Assembly: GCA_013180625.2 (NCBI GenBank)
Contig: SNVD02010020.1
Location: 62,001 to 126,000, forward strand
Source: Boswellia sacra
Lineage: Eukaryota > Streptophyta > Magnoliopsida > Sapindales > Burseraceae
DNA length: 64,000 bases
Direction of reading: 5' to 3'
Positions within the stretch are counted from its first letter, which is position 1; each line of letters starts with the position of its first letter. The position numbers were made by a program, and so were the translations under genes. Below are positions 37,236 to 51,760 of this stretch, in pieces. The notes under the pieces were generated by a model. That model was not told where the DNA came from. It made no database searches and saw only the letters and a list, made by a program, of their open reading frames with translations.

Positions 37236-40170
37236 ATTAAAAGATTTGGCATCTAATAACTACTTGTGCCTTGAGAGCCCTTGCATTCGAGGGGAGAAGC
37301 TTGCATTTCCTTCTGTTGTATCCATTACAAAAGGTACAATAAAGCCACACGGATCTCCTATGTTTGACTTTATTCTCATGAGGCTCCCTCTTCCTCAGTT
37401 TCTTTGGCCTTATAGCTTTACGCACCTTGGCTGGAGGGTCAATTTTGGGACTATTGACCTAGGGCCAGCTGCTTTGATTAGGCAGAGAATGCATCATTCC
37501 AGTATAAGTCTTTAAACATGAATCTGTAGTTAGCAAAGGGTCAACATAATCTTCTGTATTAAGTCTTGTATAACAGATGGCACCTATTGCATGCCTGCAA
37601 GGTATCCTAATCAACTGCCAAGACCCACAAGCACAAACTTTTTGGTAAGCTTAACTACAAAAATCTTTAACCTATCTTGCACCTCATATTCACCTTGCAC
37701 ATAATGGATCAATCTTAGCTGCCTTCCCTCATCAATGTTTGTTGTCATTTGAGCTTTTACCCTTGGAGGCACTCTAGAAGTGATTTTATGCAAAAACTTT
37801 TTTCTTCTGAAGTTTTCTCATCATCTTCCTCTTCAAGTGGTTCATAAAATTTGGAACTAGTTTCATTCTCCAAACCCCGAGCCAACTATTCCAACACTCT
37901 GTAAAATTATTGGTGACATGGTCTGATTTGTAAGAAGTATCAAGAGCCCATTTACACCATGCATGGGATCAATATCTAGTAGCTGCTGAGCTACAACTGG
38001 TCTCTAATCTTGAATATGTTGTAATGCTGCTTAATAATCAGTCTCGTTTGTAGGTCTATAGGTGGCCCAAAATAGATCATCCAGTTTCAAACTTGAGAAA
38101 ATGTAAAACATTTACATATAAAAAATAAAAGCTTAAAGAAAAAAATCAAGTGATCAGTTCAAGTTTTAACCAAAAATATTTAGCTGTGGATAAATAAACC
38201 TGAGCCTAAGCAATGCCAACATAGAATTGGCACCAAGTTCAAAAGTCGAAAACCATAATGATGAACAACAATATCAGTTAGATGTATAAAACTTAAGTCT
38301 TTACACAACTCAACTTTTTGAAAAATGAAACCAAGCAATAAGTCATAAGCTTTTAAATTCAATGTGAAACGATCAATCCTACTCTCTAAACTTTCCATTC
38401 TGCCTCAATTAACTTAAAAGAGGAACCTCAATCCATAAATTATATAAATACCAATAAAAGCATCAATAAGCTATCACAATAACATAAATAGTAAGCAGCA
38501 AAGGCAAGAATACATAAATCAAAGAAATAAGCAAAAATAAATTGAAAGAAAACTTAAGAAAATAAACCCATATCATGATCTAAATCATTCAAGTTCCATA
38601 CCCAAGTACCTAGCCTTGAAGTTGACATGTATATGCCTTGCACATCTCCTAAATATAGCCCTTGGCCAGTGCTTGTTTAGAGCATTCATCAACCCCTTTG
38701 GTCTATCGCTCATCATAGTTATTATCCTCTTATCAGCGACTCTTATATAATTATAAAGTCTTTTTATGAACCAGCACCAAGAATCCTCTCTCTCTCTCTT
38801 TGCCTCACGGACACATACTGCTAGTAGAAAAATTCTACCATTTGTATCAAATGCAATGGCACTCAACATCATACCTCCATAGGGCCCTTTCAAATGACAT
38901 CCATCTAATCCTATAAACGGCATGTATCCATTAATGAAGCCATCTCTCAAGGTTGGAAAACTCATAAAAAATATGTGAAATCTGCACCCCTCAGCATTGG
39001 TTATTGTTTTGATAAATACCAAACTACCTGGATTCCTTGAATAGATACTATTAGCAAAAGCAGGTAGCAAATTGCAGGTCTCCTTATGGTTCTCCCCAAT
39101 ATTCTCTAATACAATTTTCTTGGCTTTGTATAAGGTATGCTTCTCTACATGCATACTGTATTTTGACCTTGCAAACTCTGAAATATCCTTGATACCTACA
39201 TTGGGATTCCTTCTAACCAGGTCTATGATCTTACTTGCAAGCCACTTTGGAGTTGCATTATGATTTTTTCGAACCTTTTAGCAGTCATGGTTATTGCTTA
39301 ATGTTTTTACCTTGAATGTCTTGATTGATTTACACAAAAAGGATGCATGAATTTGCTAAGGGCACCCTTCATAGCTGCACTTTGCAGTAACCCTATTGCT
39401 GTCATTTTTACTCATTTTCAATTAAACTCTTTTTGTCACTCCATAATCCCTAAGCACCCTCCTGAAGTTATGTACATCATCAAATAAATCACCAACTTTG
39501 AAGTCAAATTGTTGGTTTGTGTTAGCTGTAAACTTGTGATGCTTGTACTGTCTCCCTAGTGCTATTGTTGGTCCATCTTCTTCACTTGACCCATTTTCAT
39601 AGAATTCATCCTCCGTTGAATGATAATTAGAAATTTCATCTTCATCACTGTCAGTAGAGAGATCCCCACCTCCCTCAGCCATGTCTCCCCCTCACCTTCC
39701 CTCAACCATGTGATCCCCATTAGAGCTAGAGGCATCATATTCAAGTTCACTGCCATTATCATCTGCGTGCATTTGTGAAACTGCATCAAGGATTGGAACT
39801 TGTCTCTTAGCATTACTTTAGAAATGTTGTGCATTATCGGGCTATTATCCACTAGGATTTCCTACAGACTCAGCCCCATCAATTCCAACCCCTGGTGGCA
39901 AGCACTCGATGTTCATACGAATGGTATCAAATCCTATTTCATCATAGTCATTAAAAATCTTGATAATGTCCTTGTCATTATTGATGGTGGAATGTTTTGG
40001 GTCCTATTGTGCAAGACACTAGATCACATATCTTTCATTAGGTTACAGAGGCAGTCCACATGCTTTTATTTTTGCCTCCTCTAGTAACCTTTTTCGATTA
40101 TAGTAAAAGGGCTCCACTCCATGCAACTCACAATCTTTCCCAAACATGTGATATTTCACTGTGAAGCCAT
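37236..40170 (-). pseudogene. Second MuDR-type transposase
   Basis: Reading from 40170 downward: an N-terminal block (FTVKYHMFGKDCELHG, PB1-like), an acidic linker (39422-39682, TDSDEDEISN), the DNA-binding region (AKCSYEGCP, then NNHDC, near 39310-39390), and the DDE core at 38585-39154 with PFIGLDGCHLKGPYGG (first Asp) and EDSWCWF (Glu). A probable intron (about 38095-38590) leads to LDDLFWATYRPTNETDYQAA near 38060. After a frameshift comes the SWIM finger VCACGSWQLIRIPCRHAIGA (about 37575-37635), then a degenerate CCHC-like knuckle (YCTFCNGYNRRKC, near 37320). Stops and frameshifts make it inactive. It differs in sequence from the 34-kb transposase, so it is a separate element. Confidence 0.85.
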
Positions 40171-40249
40171 TGCATTCATAAGCAAAACAATAACAACATC
40201 AGCAAACGTAATATAATTATAAATAACATCAATCACCACATATAAAACA

Positions 40250-40300
40250 CACTACAAGAAAATAGCCTTTTTACTACGAGCTTTTACCGCGGTTTAAAAT
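40250..40300 (+). mobile_element. CACTA (En/Spm) terminal inverted repeat, single end
   Basis: CACTACAAGAAAATAG is the conserved end of plant CACTA elements, followed by a subterminal stretch with ACCGCGG and TGCCGTAAAAGG. I could not find the matching TTTTCTTGTAGTG end or a transposase in the window, so only one end remains or the element is truncated. Confidence 0.6.
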
Positions 40301-42106
40301 TAATGCCGTAAAAGGCTTTATTAAAATTTCTTTATTTTACAGTAAATTCTTCATATATATATGTTTTATGTTTCAGTATGAAAAATTTAAATCATTAATG
40401 ATTTTAGAAAATAGAAATTATTTTTATGTTGATTTGTATAAGTAAGGAGAAGAAAATTTCAGTTATTTTATTTTTGAGCAATAGTATATAAGAAATTGTG
40501 ATTTTTGAAGCATACTAGAAATTGGTGATTTTTGGAGAATTATTTGATTTACTAAATTTTGAATAAATTTCAAAAATTATGGAAAATGGTGAATTTATGA
40601 GAAAATTATATGATTTATTAATTTTTGAATGAATTTAAAAAATTCAAAAATTACATAATGTTGGAAATTTCAGTTATTACGAAATTTAGTTAAATTAATT
40701 ATCCAGAGGAAAAAGAATCACCTTATAGGTACCCTTCCCTGTGGTAATTGACCATATGCATGTGTATGATGATGTGATATGTATGATATAGATTGGCCAT
40801 ATGCATGCGTATGTTGATATCACAATATATGTAATATTGGTTGGGTGATGAGTATGTTGGTAAAATGATGATATAATATGTGATATGAGATTTTTTTCTC
40901 TCTACCTGTGTGTAGTAGATATGACAGATTTCTCGTGGGTGCTTATTTGATATAGATTTATTCGTGATATCTTGATTTTTTGAAATACGACATTTTTATT
41001 GAAGTAAAGTTGTTATTATTTTTATTGTTATAACTTTTCAATTTACATTAATCATTTATTGATCAAGTTTATGATACATAGAACATTATTGACCGAACAT
41101 CTCCTGTTGCACAAAAGTCACGATTGTAGCTATATTTGGCCTTTTTGTTCACATGTAAATACTTTTATTTTCTAAAAGTTCTATTAAACTGAATTATATC
41201 ACTAAAATATGTTTTGCGGTTGTATTGAGCTGAACAAGAATTTTCAGAACCAGTGGCTTTAATATGATGAATATTGGAAGTGTTTTGAATAAATTGTTAG
41301 GTTGTGATTTGATTGAAAAGCAGAAGAAGCTCTATCGAAAATGTGTTTTAAGTAATTTTAGATATTGTTTAAAAACTTAAATCTTATAGTGGATTTAAAT
41401 TGATTTTTTATTAGACTTTTCTTAACTATCATGATTAATAGGAGCCCGAGATCCCATGAATAATGATAATTGAGTTGGATCATGTCAATAGGTCCAAACC
41501 TATTTCTTTCTTACTTTTCGTATACACAAGGTTAAAGCTTCTCAATCTCCTTTTTCTTTTCTTTTTGTTCTTTGTTTCTTTGCTTCTCTCTCTCTCTCTC
41601 TTCATTTAATACCCCCAAACTCATTTGATTCTTTCTTCTTTTTGTAGCTCTCTTTTTTTTTTTTTTACCCTTTAACTTGTTTGATTTTTTTATGTATCAA
41701 AGGTGTAGCTCTCAATTTTTTTTAAGAGACACTACATCCACAAACTCATTTGATTTTTTTTTTTTTTAATGTATCAAAGGTGTAGCAATTAAAATTTTTT
41801 ACAAGAAAGAACATAATATACAATCAACTCCGTAGCCTCATAAACACAATAGAACTCACTTTCAAATGCTTGTAAAGTCCGCCCAGTCTCTCATAACTGC
41901 CTAAAACCATAGCATAGCTCAATAAGTTGTTGAAATGCAGTGTTTTTACTCTTATTCCCTAGCTTAATTTATCTCCTATTTTTTAAGAGATATTTGATTT
42001 GTTTATTTTTTGAATTTTGTATTAGCTGTTAAGATTCTTGCCGTAGCATATGGTGTAAACCTCTTTAAACAGGGGCTACGATATTCAATAAAAATACCAA
42101 CTTCAG
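40301..42106. other. AT-rich DNA with small duplications, no gene seen
   Basis: Probably partly the body of the truncated CACTA element. A motif around AACTCATTTGATT...TGTATCAAAGGTGTAGC occurs twice (about 41629-41706 and 41743-41786), next to a CT microsatellite (about 41585-41602). Confidence 0.5.
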
Positions 42107-43462
42107 ATGGAATCAGAGCCACAATCGGCCAAACCCAAGAAATTTGACTTGAAAGTGGCAAAAATAGCCATGATAGGCCCTGTTTTGTATGGAACCTCAA
42201 AGGTGTCCACTGAATCCTCTCAATCACAATCAACTCATCAACAATCTTCCGGCTTTTATACCCTTCAAATTAGTCAACACAAATTAAATGGGACCAATTA
42301 CTGCTGGTTATCGGGTGTAAAGACAATCACAGGCCACCTAAAACTGATTTGGGGTATCTTAAAAGGGAAGCTGAACACTCTATGGTGACAATGGAACCCA
42401 AGATAGGAAGAAATAATCTCTCCTATAAAACAACAAATGAGGTTTGAGACATGGCAGTAGCTATGTACTCAGATCTCGACAAAATGTTACAATTGTTCGA
42501 GTTACAATCAATTCTCAAGGATAAGAAGCTGGGAGATTCAATCGTGACAGATTATTCTAATACCCCTAATCGGGTTATGGCAAGAACTTGATTTGTTTAA
42601 TGATATCAAGTGGTCTTGCCTTGATTGCGCTCTCAAGTATACATAGCGATAAGATAAGCAGAGGATGTTTGACTTTCTACAAGGATATAACAAGAAGCTA
42701 GATGAGGTCCGTGGACGTATTCTTGGGAGTAAGCAACTACTAGGGATACATGAGGCATTTGTCCAAGTTTGAAAGAGAAGAAAGTAGGATGAGAGTGATG
42801 CTTGCTAAGAAACTCCTCTAAGCCACCAACTGACACAACGCTCTAAAACTCTACACCTGTGACACGAAGATTTACTCATTCCAACATAAAACTTTGCACT
42901 TGTGAGATGGAGATTTACTCATTACAACAGGGACTAGTGGCAATCTGTAAACCAACTTCGTGGTAGACCTACCAACTTTTAGCCTGGAAGACAAGGCCTT
43001 CAAGCCTCTACCAAGGAGCTGAAAGAGCAACCGAAGTCGCTGTTTAGCCTTGAACAAATTGCTGAACTACGACAGATTTCTGCTCAAACTCAGCTAAGTG
43101 TTCATCCAAGCTCTAACCTATCTTGTTCTCTAACCTAAAAAGGTAGTTTTTCTCTTGCCTTGACTACCAAGACAGCAACCAACCATGTTTGGATTATTGA
43201 TTCTTGAGCCTTCAGTCATATGACCGAAAACTATGAGCTTTTCTCCACTTATAATCCGTGCCTAGGTTTTTTTAAAAAATACAGATTGCTGATGGATCTC
43301 TCTTATCTGTTGCTGGGAAAGTATCAATCATGATTTCACTTGGAATTACTCTTTATTCTATTTTACATATTCCTAACTTATCATGTAACCTAATTTCCAC
43401 AAGCAAGTTGACAAAAGAGTTGAATTGTGGAGCTAATTTTTTCCCTTCTATGTATGAGTGTT
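42107..43462 (+). pseudogene. Copia gag and protease remnant
   Basis: The frame from 42107 shows the gag start with ISQHKLNGTNYCWL (the (L)xxxKLxGxNYxxW motif of plant Copia gag). About 42590-42760 retains KKLDEVRGRILGSK, the UBN2-like end of gag. Near 43190-43260 the protease WIIDSGASxHMT motif survives as LILDS-type sequence with a stop in place of the catalytic-site Gly, followed by a recognisable start of the linker (SNLISISKLTKELNC-like, about 43380-43430). Many stops and frameshifts. No LTR was found. It ends where the pararetroviral sequence begins, near 43463. Confidence 0.7.
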
Positions 43463-46400
43463 AGGAAAACAAGTTGATTGTTTGGAAAATCTTTTGCAAA
43501 ACAGCAAACTCAACTGCTTGAGGCAAAGGAAGAAACACTGGTTTCTAAAACACCTTCTTCAGTGGAAATTCAACCTGCTTTGTCCCGGCCTCCCGAAATA
43601 TAAAAAAAGAGAATTTAGTTTAAAAACTAGAAACAAATATGTTGATAGAATTAAACGTCTAGACAAATTGTCTCTCAATGATAAAGGAAAAAATGTCAAA
43701 AAGGAAAATAATCCTCGAATAAGTATTGCCACAAGAAACTGCTGATCAAAATTTGATCTTTGAGACATCACCTCCTGTTATTATTATGATCAGGAAAAGC
43801 CAAAAAAACCCTATTGTAATAGGTCATCTCTAGTTAATATGCAATTTGAAGACACATAGTACTTTGGCGCTGACTTTAACGAAGTTTTACAGTCGAATGG
43901 AATATTGATAGGCTGACAGAATATCAAATCTTATATCCTTCTCAAACATATGTTCATGTTTTCTCAAGCATGCAAACTAAAGGGTAATACTGATAAAAAA
44001 AATTGTTGATATTATCGTTTCTAGTTTTGTCGGACAATTACAGGGATGGTGGGATAAAGACCTTACTATTTAAACCAGAGATGAAATAATGTTTGCAGCA
44101 AAAACCTTATACACAACTGTCCAGAATGAGCTTGGATAAATGGAGAAAAAACCTTTAATTGAAGAAGATGTAGTAACCTATTCAATTTTGAAACATTTTT
44201 TTTGAAGATATTAATCTTCATTTTGAAATTGGATATGACCAATAAAACAATTTGGGGTGTCCAACAATGTTAGATTTCAAACGGTATAAAGATAACTTTT
44301 TTACTAGAGTCGTGCATCATGATGATTCTAATTTTGACAATTAAAAATAAAAATTTGTTGATGGAATTCTTAAGCTAGTGCCCGGAAGCCTAAAAATAAA
44401 GCTTAGAGAACGATATAAAGAAAAATTTTCCTATTTCTTTTACACTTATGGCCAATTAGCCTCCTAAAATAGTCAATGTAGGCTTGGAAATTTGTAACTG
44501 GGCACTGATTGAAAAACAGTTACATTATGAAAAGGCCATAAACGCTAACGCTGTGGGCGACTCTGTGCCCAATATAGATGCAATGCAAAACTTACCAGTG
44601 ATACTAGTAATGCTTAACAAAAAAGAAGTTTAGACTATATAAGCCATATATGACTTAAAGAAGAAAAAATAATAATAAATTTCAAAAACCAAAGGTAAAT
44701 ATGCCTCAATGAAAAAATTTTAAATAAAGAACAAATAAATAAATTAACTATTTGTTTTAAATGTCACAAAAAAGGACACTATACTTCTAATTGTCGAACA
44801 AAAGAGAAAATTTCTCTAATTGTAGATGAGGGTCTTTAAAAAACTCTTATAAATATCCTCATTAATTCTTTTGATAGTGAGTTAGAATAATTACATTCCA
44901 GCCCTTCTGAAACTTCATATAAATCAACTAATAATCAGTAAAATCTGATTTTGAGGAAAAATGAGGCTGCAAAAATAGTTGTTCTAATGAATATTGTTAG
45001 TCTTCATTAGAAGAAATAAAAGAATATCCAATAAATGTCCTTACTAAAGATGAAACTTTCATCTTAGACATAATAGATCATATTACTGATCCTAAAACAA
45101 AACAAGAAATTCTCAAAAAATACATCGCTCAAGCAAAAGAGAAGAAAAAGCAAAAAGAAAAGACAGTCAGAAACCCATTGCCACAACCTCTTCTTCTAAA
45201 TCATTTTTCTTAAGTCATTAAGCGAATACAAAAAAAAAAAATCAAAAGAAACTTCTATTCATTATCTTAAATATGAGATAAATACAATAAAAAAGGAGCT
45301 AATAACTCTTAAGAATGATGTAAAATCACTAAATAAAAGGGTTAATAATCTTGAAGAAAACAACACTCCTGAAACTTCTCATGTTGATGAAGGAAGCTTT
45401 TCAATAATGGAAGATCTAATAGGTCAATTACATCAACAAAAGGGAATAATTGGATTTGTTAATCAAAGAAAAGTTGTTGAAGGAACTGTAACTCAAAAAT
45501 GGTACACTATTGTAACTATTAGACTCCATGAAGATTACAATTTCCAATCAATTTCATTTACTGATTCTAGTGTTGATCTTAATTGTATCTCAAAAGGATT
45601 ATTCCCTTCTAGATATTTAAAAAAAAAACATCTCAGATTTTAAGTTCTGCTAATGGTAATAAGCCCCTTGTTGATTATAAAGTATCAAGAGCAATGGTCT
45701 GTTCTTAGGGAATATGCCTTGAGACTCCCTTTATTTTAGTCAAAAATCTAATTCAAGGAATAATTCTTGGATCTCCATGGCTAAACATGCTTTATCCTTT
45801 AACAGTTGATGCTTTAGGATTGAAATCTAATATTCAAGCTCACCAAATAAGGTTTGACTTTGTTGTAGAGCAAAAATGGCAAAATATTCATTGTTTACAA
45901 GAAAAAGTTAATAGTAAAGAGAGATTTCTCTTTTTTCTCTAAGAAGAAGTGCATTATAAAATCCTTGATAAAAATATTCAAGGAATGCACAAACAAATTA
46001 AAGAATTTCAAGAAATGCTTGAAAAGAAAGTATGTTCCATTATCCCAAATGCTTTCTAGAAAAGGAACATGTTGTTTCTCTCCATATGAAAATGGTTTTG
46101 ATGAAAGGGAAATTCCCACTAAAGCAAAAACTCTTCAAGTGAGCCCTGAATGATTGGAACTCTGTGAAGAAGAAATTCAAGACCTCTTTTATAAAATCTT
46201 ATTAAGAAGAGCTATTCTCCATGCACTTGTTCAGTTTTCTATATAGAAAATGAAGCAGAACTTGAAAGAGGGTCTCCAAGGCTTGTGATTAATTATAAGC
46301 CACTAAAATTTAAAATGGATTCGATATCCAATTCCAAATAAAAGAGATCTCCTTAAAAGACTTCGCTTTGCCCATGTATTTTCAAATTTTGATTTGAAAT

Positions 46401-48110
46401 GTGGGTTTTGGCAAATTCAAATCGCTAAAAATGATAGATACAAAATTGCGTTGTCAATGCCTTTTGGTCACTTTGAATGGCAAGTAATGTCATTTGGTCT
46501 GAAGAATGTACCTTCAAAATTTCAGAGAATTATGAATGATATTTTCAATCCTTACTCAAAATTTATCATCGTATATATCGATAATATATATATTACTTTT
46601 TTCTTCTAATATAAACCAACATTGGAAATACCTTTGTCATTTTTTGAAAATAATCAAAAGAGAAGGATTGGTTTTTATCTTTAACAAAATTACATCTCTT
46701 TCAATCCAGTGTTCAGTTTTAGGACGCAATATTTCTCATGGAATAGTTACTCCTATAGGTAGAGCCATAAAGTTTGTTGATAACTTTCTCGATGAAATTA
46801 GAGAAAAATGACTTCTTCAAAGGTTTCTAGGAAGCCTAAATTATGTTTATGATTATTATCAAAACCTATCCCTAGATGCTAAACCTTTGTATGATAGGCT
46901 TAAGGAAAATTCTCCTGAATGGGATGTAAATTGCACCCTATCTGTTAGAAAATTAAAGCTAGAGTTAGAGAATTGCCTTATCTAAATATCGTTGATCCTC
47001 AAGCTCAACAAATAGTTGAAAGAGACGCATCTGATCTTGGATACAGAGGAATTCTTAAAAACGCAAAGCTAAAGAAGTTCTTGTCAAATTTTGTTCAGGA
47101 TTGTGGAATGCCACATAACGAAATTATTCTACTACAAAGAAAAGTTCTTTCTATTGTCCTATGCATACAAAAATTTCAAGTTGATTTATTAAACAAGAAA
47201 TTCTTGTTAAGTAGATTGTAAATCAGCAAAAGAAATTTTAAAAAAGGATGTTAAAAATTTTACCATCAAAACAAAATTTTGCCAAATGGCAAGCCTTGCT
47301 TTTAATTTTCGACTTTGATATTGAATATATTAAAGGGGAAGAAAATTTTTGCCAGATTTTCTAACTTGTGAATTTTTGCAAGGTTTCAAAGGCAACTACC
47401 AGGGGTGCTAAGCCTCCAACAGAAAGGGGAAGAAAGTAGCAAAGGTATGATAAATAGGCCAAAAGAATTTCCTTTTATCCCTGCAAAAGCAAAACCCGAA
47501 ATCATAATAGAAAAAATTCACTCAAATAGGAGTTCTATTGAATACGCAGGAATTTACCTGACAGATCATTTTAACCCAAATATTTTCCAAAAAATATATG
47601 GTTTTATGAAGCAGTTTTGGTTGAAACTAATTCCATTAAAGTCTTTCATTATTTCAATAAACATGCTATTGATATTGCCTTTTCAAAGATAACCATCAAC
47701 CATGTCTTTAATGCTTCTAAATGGGGTTTTAATTTAACAAAAAAAAATTCAAAACAAATCGGTCTTTCCTAAAACATATAATTTTCATTGTTATATACAA
47801 GCATGTGATTTATTCCTTCATTATCAATACAAAAGATTAGCATATATCTAGTTTTTTTTTAAGTTTTAGTATCCTGATAATACTGTGCTTGAATTTTCGA
47901 ATTAGTTGAAAAATTGGTTTTTCTAATAAGGAATATTTGACAATGTCTACCCAAAAAGTGTTAAAATCTCTTTTGACAAATTTTTCTGAGTTAATCAGCA
48001 AAGAATAGAAACAGAAGATGAAGCTTTTTTTCTGTTTACTGCTTATTATCAAATTTTGTAGATCATGAAATGGGAATACTCCCTTATCCTCAAATTTTAA
48101 AATCAATCCC
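43463..48110 (+). pseudogene. Endogenous plant pararetrovirus (Caulimoviridae), main segment
   Basis: An old integrated copy whose polyprotein is broken by many stops and frameshifts. Recognisable pieces in order: a coat-protein-type region ending in the CCHC knuckle CFKCHKKGHYTSNC (44753-44794); a Lys/Glu-rich spacer; a retropepsin block (45407-45643) whose catalytic motif reads DSS rather than D-S/T-G; reverse transcriptase (46230-46810) with FDLKCGFWQI, FGLKNVPSKFQRIM and YIDN where YIDD is expected; RNase H (46973-47400); and a downstream region to about 48100. The movement-protein part is not recognised. The order and motifs fit petuvirus- or florendovirus-like endogenous elements; the genus is inferred. 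It cannot encode infectious virus. A hAT element interrupts it on the right. Confidence 0.83.
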
Positions 48111-48762
48111 CAGCCGCTATTAATCCTTAATTTTTTAATTCGGGGATGGGAAATCCCAAAAACCAAAATGCATCTCCTTCCCCATCGCCAACCCCATTTA
48201 CCTATTAACGATTTAAAATTTTAAGTTTCAAAATTTATAAGTTCAAAATAAAATATATTTTAAATTGCATCAATAAACCTCAAATGACATACCTACAAAT
48301 AAGTTTTAATAAATCTTTAAACAATCAACATTCTTTAAATAACAAAATATTAATATCTACTGCAAGCACTAAAAATATCATTCTCTTGTTCCAAAATGAA
48401 AAAAAAAATCTCTCCCACATAACTATGATTCTTCTCAAAGATCTTCACTATCTTATAACAAAAAAAAAATTAGTTTAAATAAATAATAAAGATGCAATTG
48501 CAAAAGTGTTAATAGAATTAGAGAATTAGATAAAAACAATTACCTCGTCATTATCAATGGCACATAAAGAATAAGGATCATCATCAACATCTCTATCTTC
48601 ATCAAAAGATGTGGGGTGTCCAAAATCATTTGTAGAAGAACCTAATTTGAAAAATAATACAAAATTCAAACAAAGTAGCATGATAATTAAAAATAGGTAT
48701 AAAACATTATAAATTAAAACAATTACCTCGCAAGTAAGCCCATAACCAACTATTAGAACACA

Positions 48763-50634
48763 TCAAGTCTCCACTATTCTTGGATGAAGACTACAATGCC
48801 GATTGCTCAAAAATCTCCCACCAATATTAGACATTGGAATATCTAGAATATCTCTTGCAACCTCAGCCAATGTAGAGTACTTACTACCATTTGCTTTCCA
48901 CCGACTCAATATATCAAAATTATTTGTCATTGGCAAAACTTTTTCATCCAAATAAGTATCAAACTCAGTTTTTCAAACCCCACTATCACTAGATTTGACA
49001 AACAATTCAAATTTAATCATATGTTCAGCTTCCTACTAGAATTACTCATTGGTAAACAAGAAGATAAATGTGCTATTGAAGAAGTATCATGTTCAAATGT
49101 CTCTTTATTCTTCTTTTTGGTCGCATACTCATTTACCAAATCCAAATAAAGTTTCATAGCTCTTTCAATATGGAAAGAAGCCTCTTCATCGCCAAAGATA
49201 ATGGGAAAATAGTACTCATCCAATTTCATTTTATACCTAGGATCCAACATTGTTGCTATTGTCATTACTCCATGGATCACTTGCCAATATTGGTCACACT
49301 TTGATATCATATTAGATGCCATTTTTTTAATTTCAAAATGAGAAGATGCAACCCAATAAGATAATGACAATCTAATCTCACAAACTTACAAAAAAAATGA
49401 ATTAGTTTTAGGGTACTTACTCTCAAAGAACATTTCATTGACTTCATAAAATAACTTCAAAATTTCCTTTAAGACCATGGCTAACTCCCAATCATTGTCA
49501 TTTGGCAAATTCCTAAATTGTTGATGACATTGTTTCAAATGAGAAAAAAACACTTCTATTGGTAGTATTGCACTAGTAAGCATTAGATATGTAGAGTTCC
49601 ATCTTGTCTTACAATCAAGATGTAACTTTCTATCAGCGGAAATCTTTAATTTCTTCATAGCATTCTCAAATTTCTCAATTCTTTTTTGAGTTCCTGTCCA
49701 ATATGCTACACATCCACGTATCCTATCAATCTTCTCACCAATTAAATATAAACCAACTTTCACAATCAAATTGAATATATGTGTAGAACAACGCATATGA
49801 AACAATGTCCCATCCAAAATTAGATCTTTAGAAGAAAGTTTTCTTAATAAATAAGTAACCATGAAATCGTTAGTGCTACAATTATCAACAGATAATGTAG
49901 ATAGTTTACGATTAAAGTTCAAGTTCTTCAAACACTGATGCAACACCTCACAAAGCTGTTTAACTGTATATGGACAAGGCACGTATATAAACCTACAAGC
50001 TTATATTAAAAATAATTGTAAACAAATTTCTTACAATAATATAATAAAGAATAAATGTGATATTAAGAAAAACAAGTTGAAGAAATTGTACCTTAATATA
50101 CGACTTTGTAAACCCCAAGATTCATCAATAAAATGTGTTGTCACCGCCATGTATCCTCTCGATTGGTTGCTAGCTGTCCACATATCAGTTGTAATAGCAA
50201 ATCCTACTCTTGTTATTTGTAATCAAACCTATTAAGCTTTTCCCTCTCAAGCTCATGGATTTGAAAATTTTAATTTCTGATAGTTTTCTGACACATCGGC
50301 TGAATAATGGATTAAGAGATTTAGAAACTCTTATAAATCCTTCATGTTTAATTGCACTTATAAGATACTTATGCAAAATAATCATAGAAGCAATTTCCCT
50401 CTTTGTAACATCAGGATCATAACTATATGCTTCCAATGTGGTCTTTCTTTCGTTTGTTTTGGCCCCTTTCAAACAATATTGATTAATGTCTTTTTTATTT
50501 CTCTTAAGATAAGTTTTTAAGTGGTCATGTAAGTGTCTTGTTCCATCAGTAGCTCTTCCCATAAGTTGACTGTTGTAATAATTACATATGGCTTTCCCTT
50601 CACCATTAATTTTTGCTTTTTGTAATGTTGCCAT
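48763..50634 (-). pseudogene. hAT-family transposase (BED finger, RNase H-like core, hATC)
   Basis: On the minus strand, 50185-50634 begins with a BED-type zinc-finger remnant (AICNYY...HLHDHLK). After a frameshift, TTDMWTASNQSRGYMAVTTHFID (about 50110-50190) is the hAT catalytic-core start. An apparent 99-bp intron (49993-50091) leads to 49386-49982 with LSVDNCSTND, RCSTHIFNLIVK and LDCKTRWNSTYLML. The block 49017-49370 contains ATMLDPRYKMK. The C-terminal dimerisation block (48763-48951) has DILSRWKANGSKYSTLAEVARDIL and GGRFLS. The parts are typical of plant zinc-finger BED RICESLEEPER-like transposases. Stops and frameshifts indicate inactivity. It lies inside the pararetroviral copy in opposite orientation. 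Confidence 0.87.
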
Positions 50635-51610
50635 ATAATAGATCGCAATCTTCCTTGTCTTGTCCCAACCTCTTCTCTAATATGTCTAACTTTTGTTTCA
50701 TTTAATACCCTCTTAGTGCCTCTTTAATCTAAAAATAACGAGGAAAAAATTAGAAATTCAGCATATATTTTAAAATAAACTAATTTAGGAAATACATAAT
50801 AATTCACGATTAATTACATAAATAAATAACATTAGATTAGTTTCGTATTAAATTAACAAAAATTCATGTGAAATTTCTACCAATAATTAACTTTTCCCAA
50901 CCACCGAATGCATATCAAACCAAATAGAAAATTGCAAAGAAGAAAAATGAAAGCGATAAAGCTCCTTTTATTGGTAGTTATAAGTCAGCCCTTGTGCTTG
51001 TCCATTGAAATTATTCTGTAAAATGTTACCAACATACACATACTTCCAAGCTTTGTTTATTTATTTCCCTTCGACCCCACTAGCCAGCTTTGTTTATTTA
51101 TTTCCCTTCAACCCCACTAGCTACCTTTGTTTATTTAGATTTTATATTAAGACACATTTGAAAATATAAAGATATAATCTTTTGGTTGCACAATGCAGCT
51201 CCTTAGCAAGCATGAAGCAATTGAGTATATTAAAAATAAAAACTACCATTTCGTTTCATTGTTTATTCAATTCAAATTCAACTTGGATTCGGCTTTTAGT
51301 ACTAATCAATGGCAGAATATATAATTTTTTTTTCTTGAGCCTATTGCGTTTATTAATTAAATATTTTATGCTATCCTAATATTTAATCTAGAAAGGTATG
51401 GTCAACGAAGTCTAATTAATGATACAATAAGTAGAAAATCACAATGTTTTGTACAAGTTAGAACCTGAAATTAAAAACGCTGAAGCTAGATCATGAGACA
51501 TTATTTGTGCGCTTCTTGACTCTTTCTACCCAATCTTACTAGAGTTCTTTCTTCCTTCCTCACAGATGACTATGCAAACGAGTGGCAACAATATCACGAC
51601 TCATGAATGG

Positions 51611-51613
51611 AAC

Positions 51614-51673
<60 letters not shown>

Positions 51674-51717
51674 CACACACACAGACACACACGCACGCAC
51701 GCACGCACAGACACACA

Positions 51718-51760
<43 letters not shown>

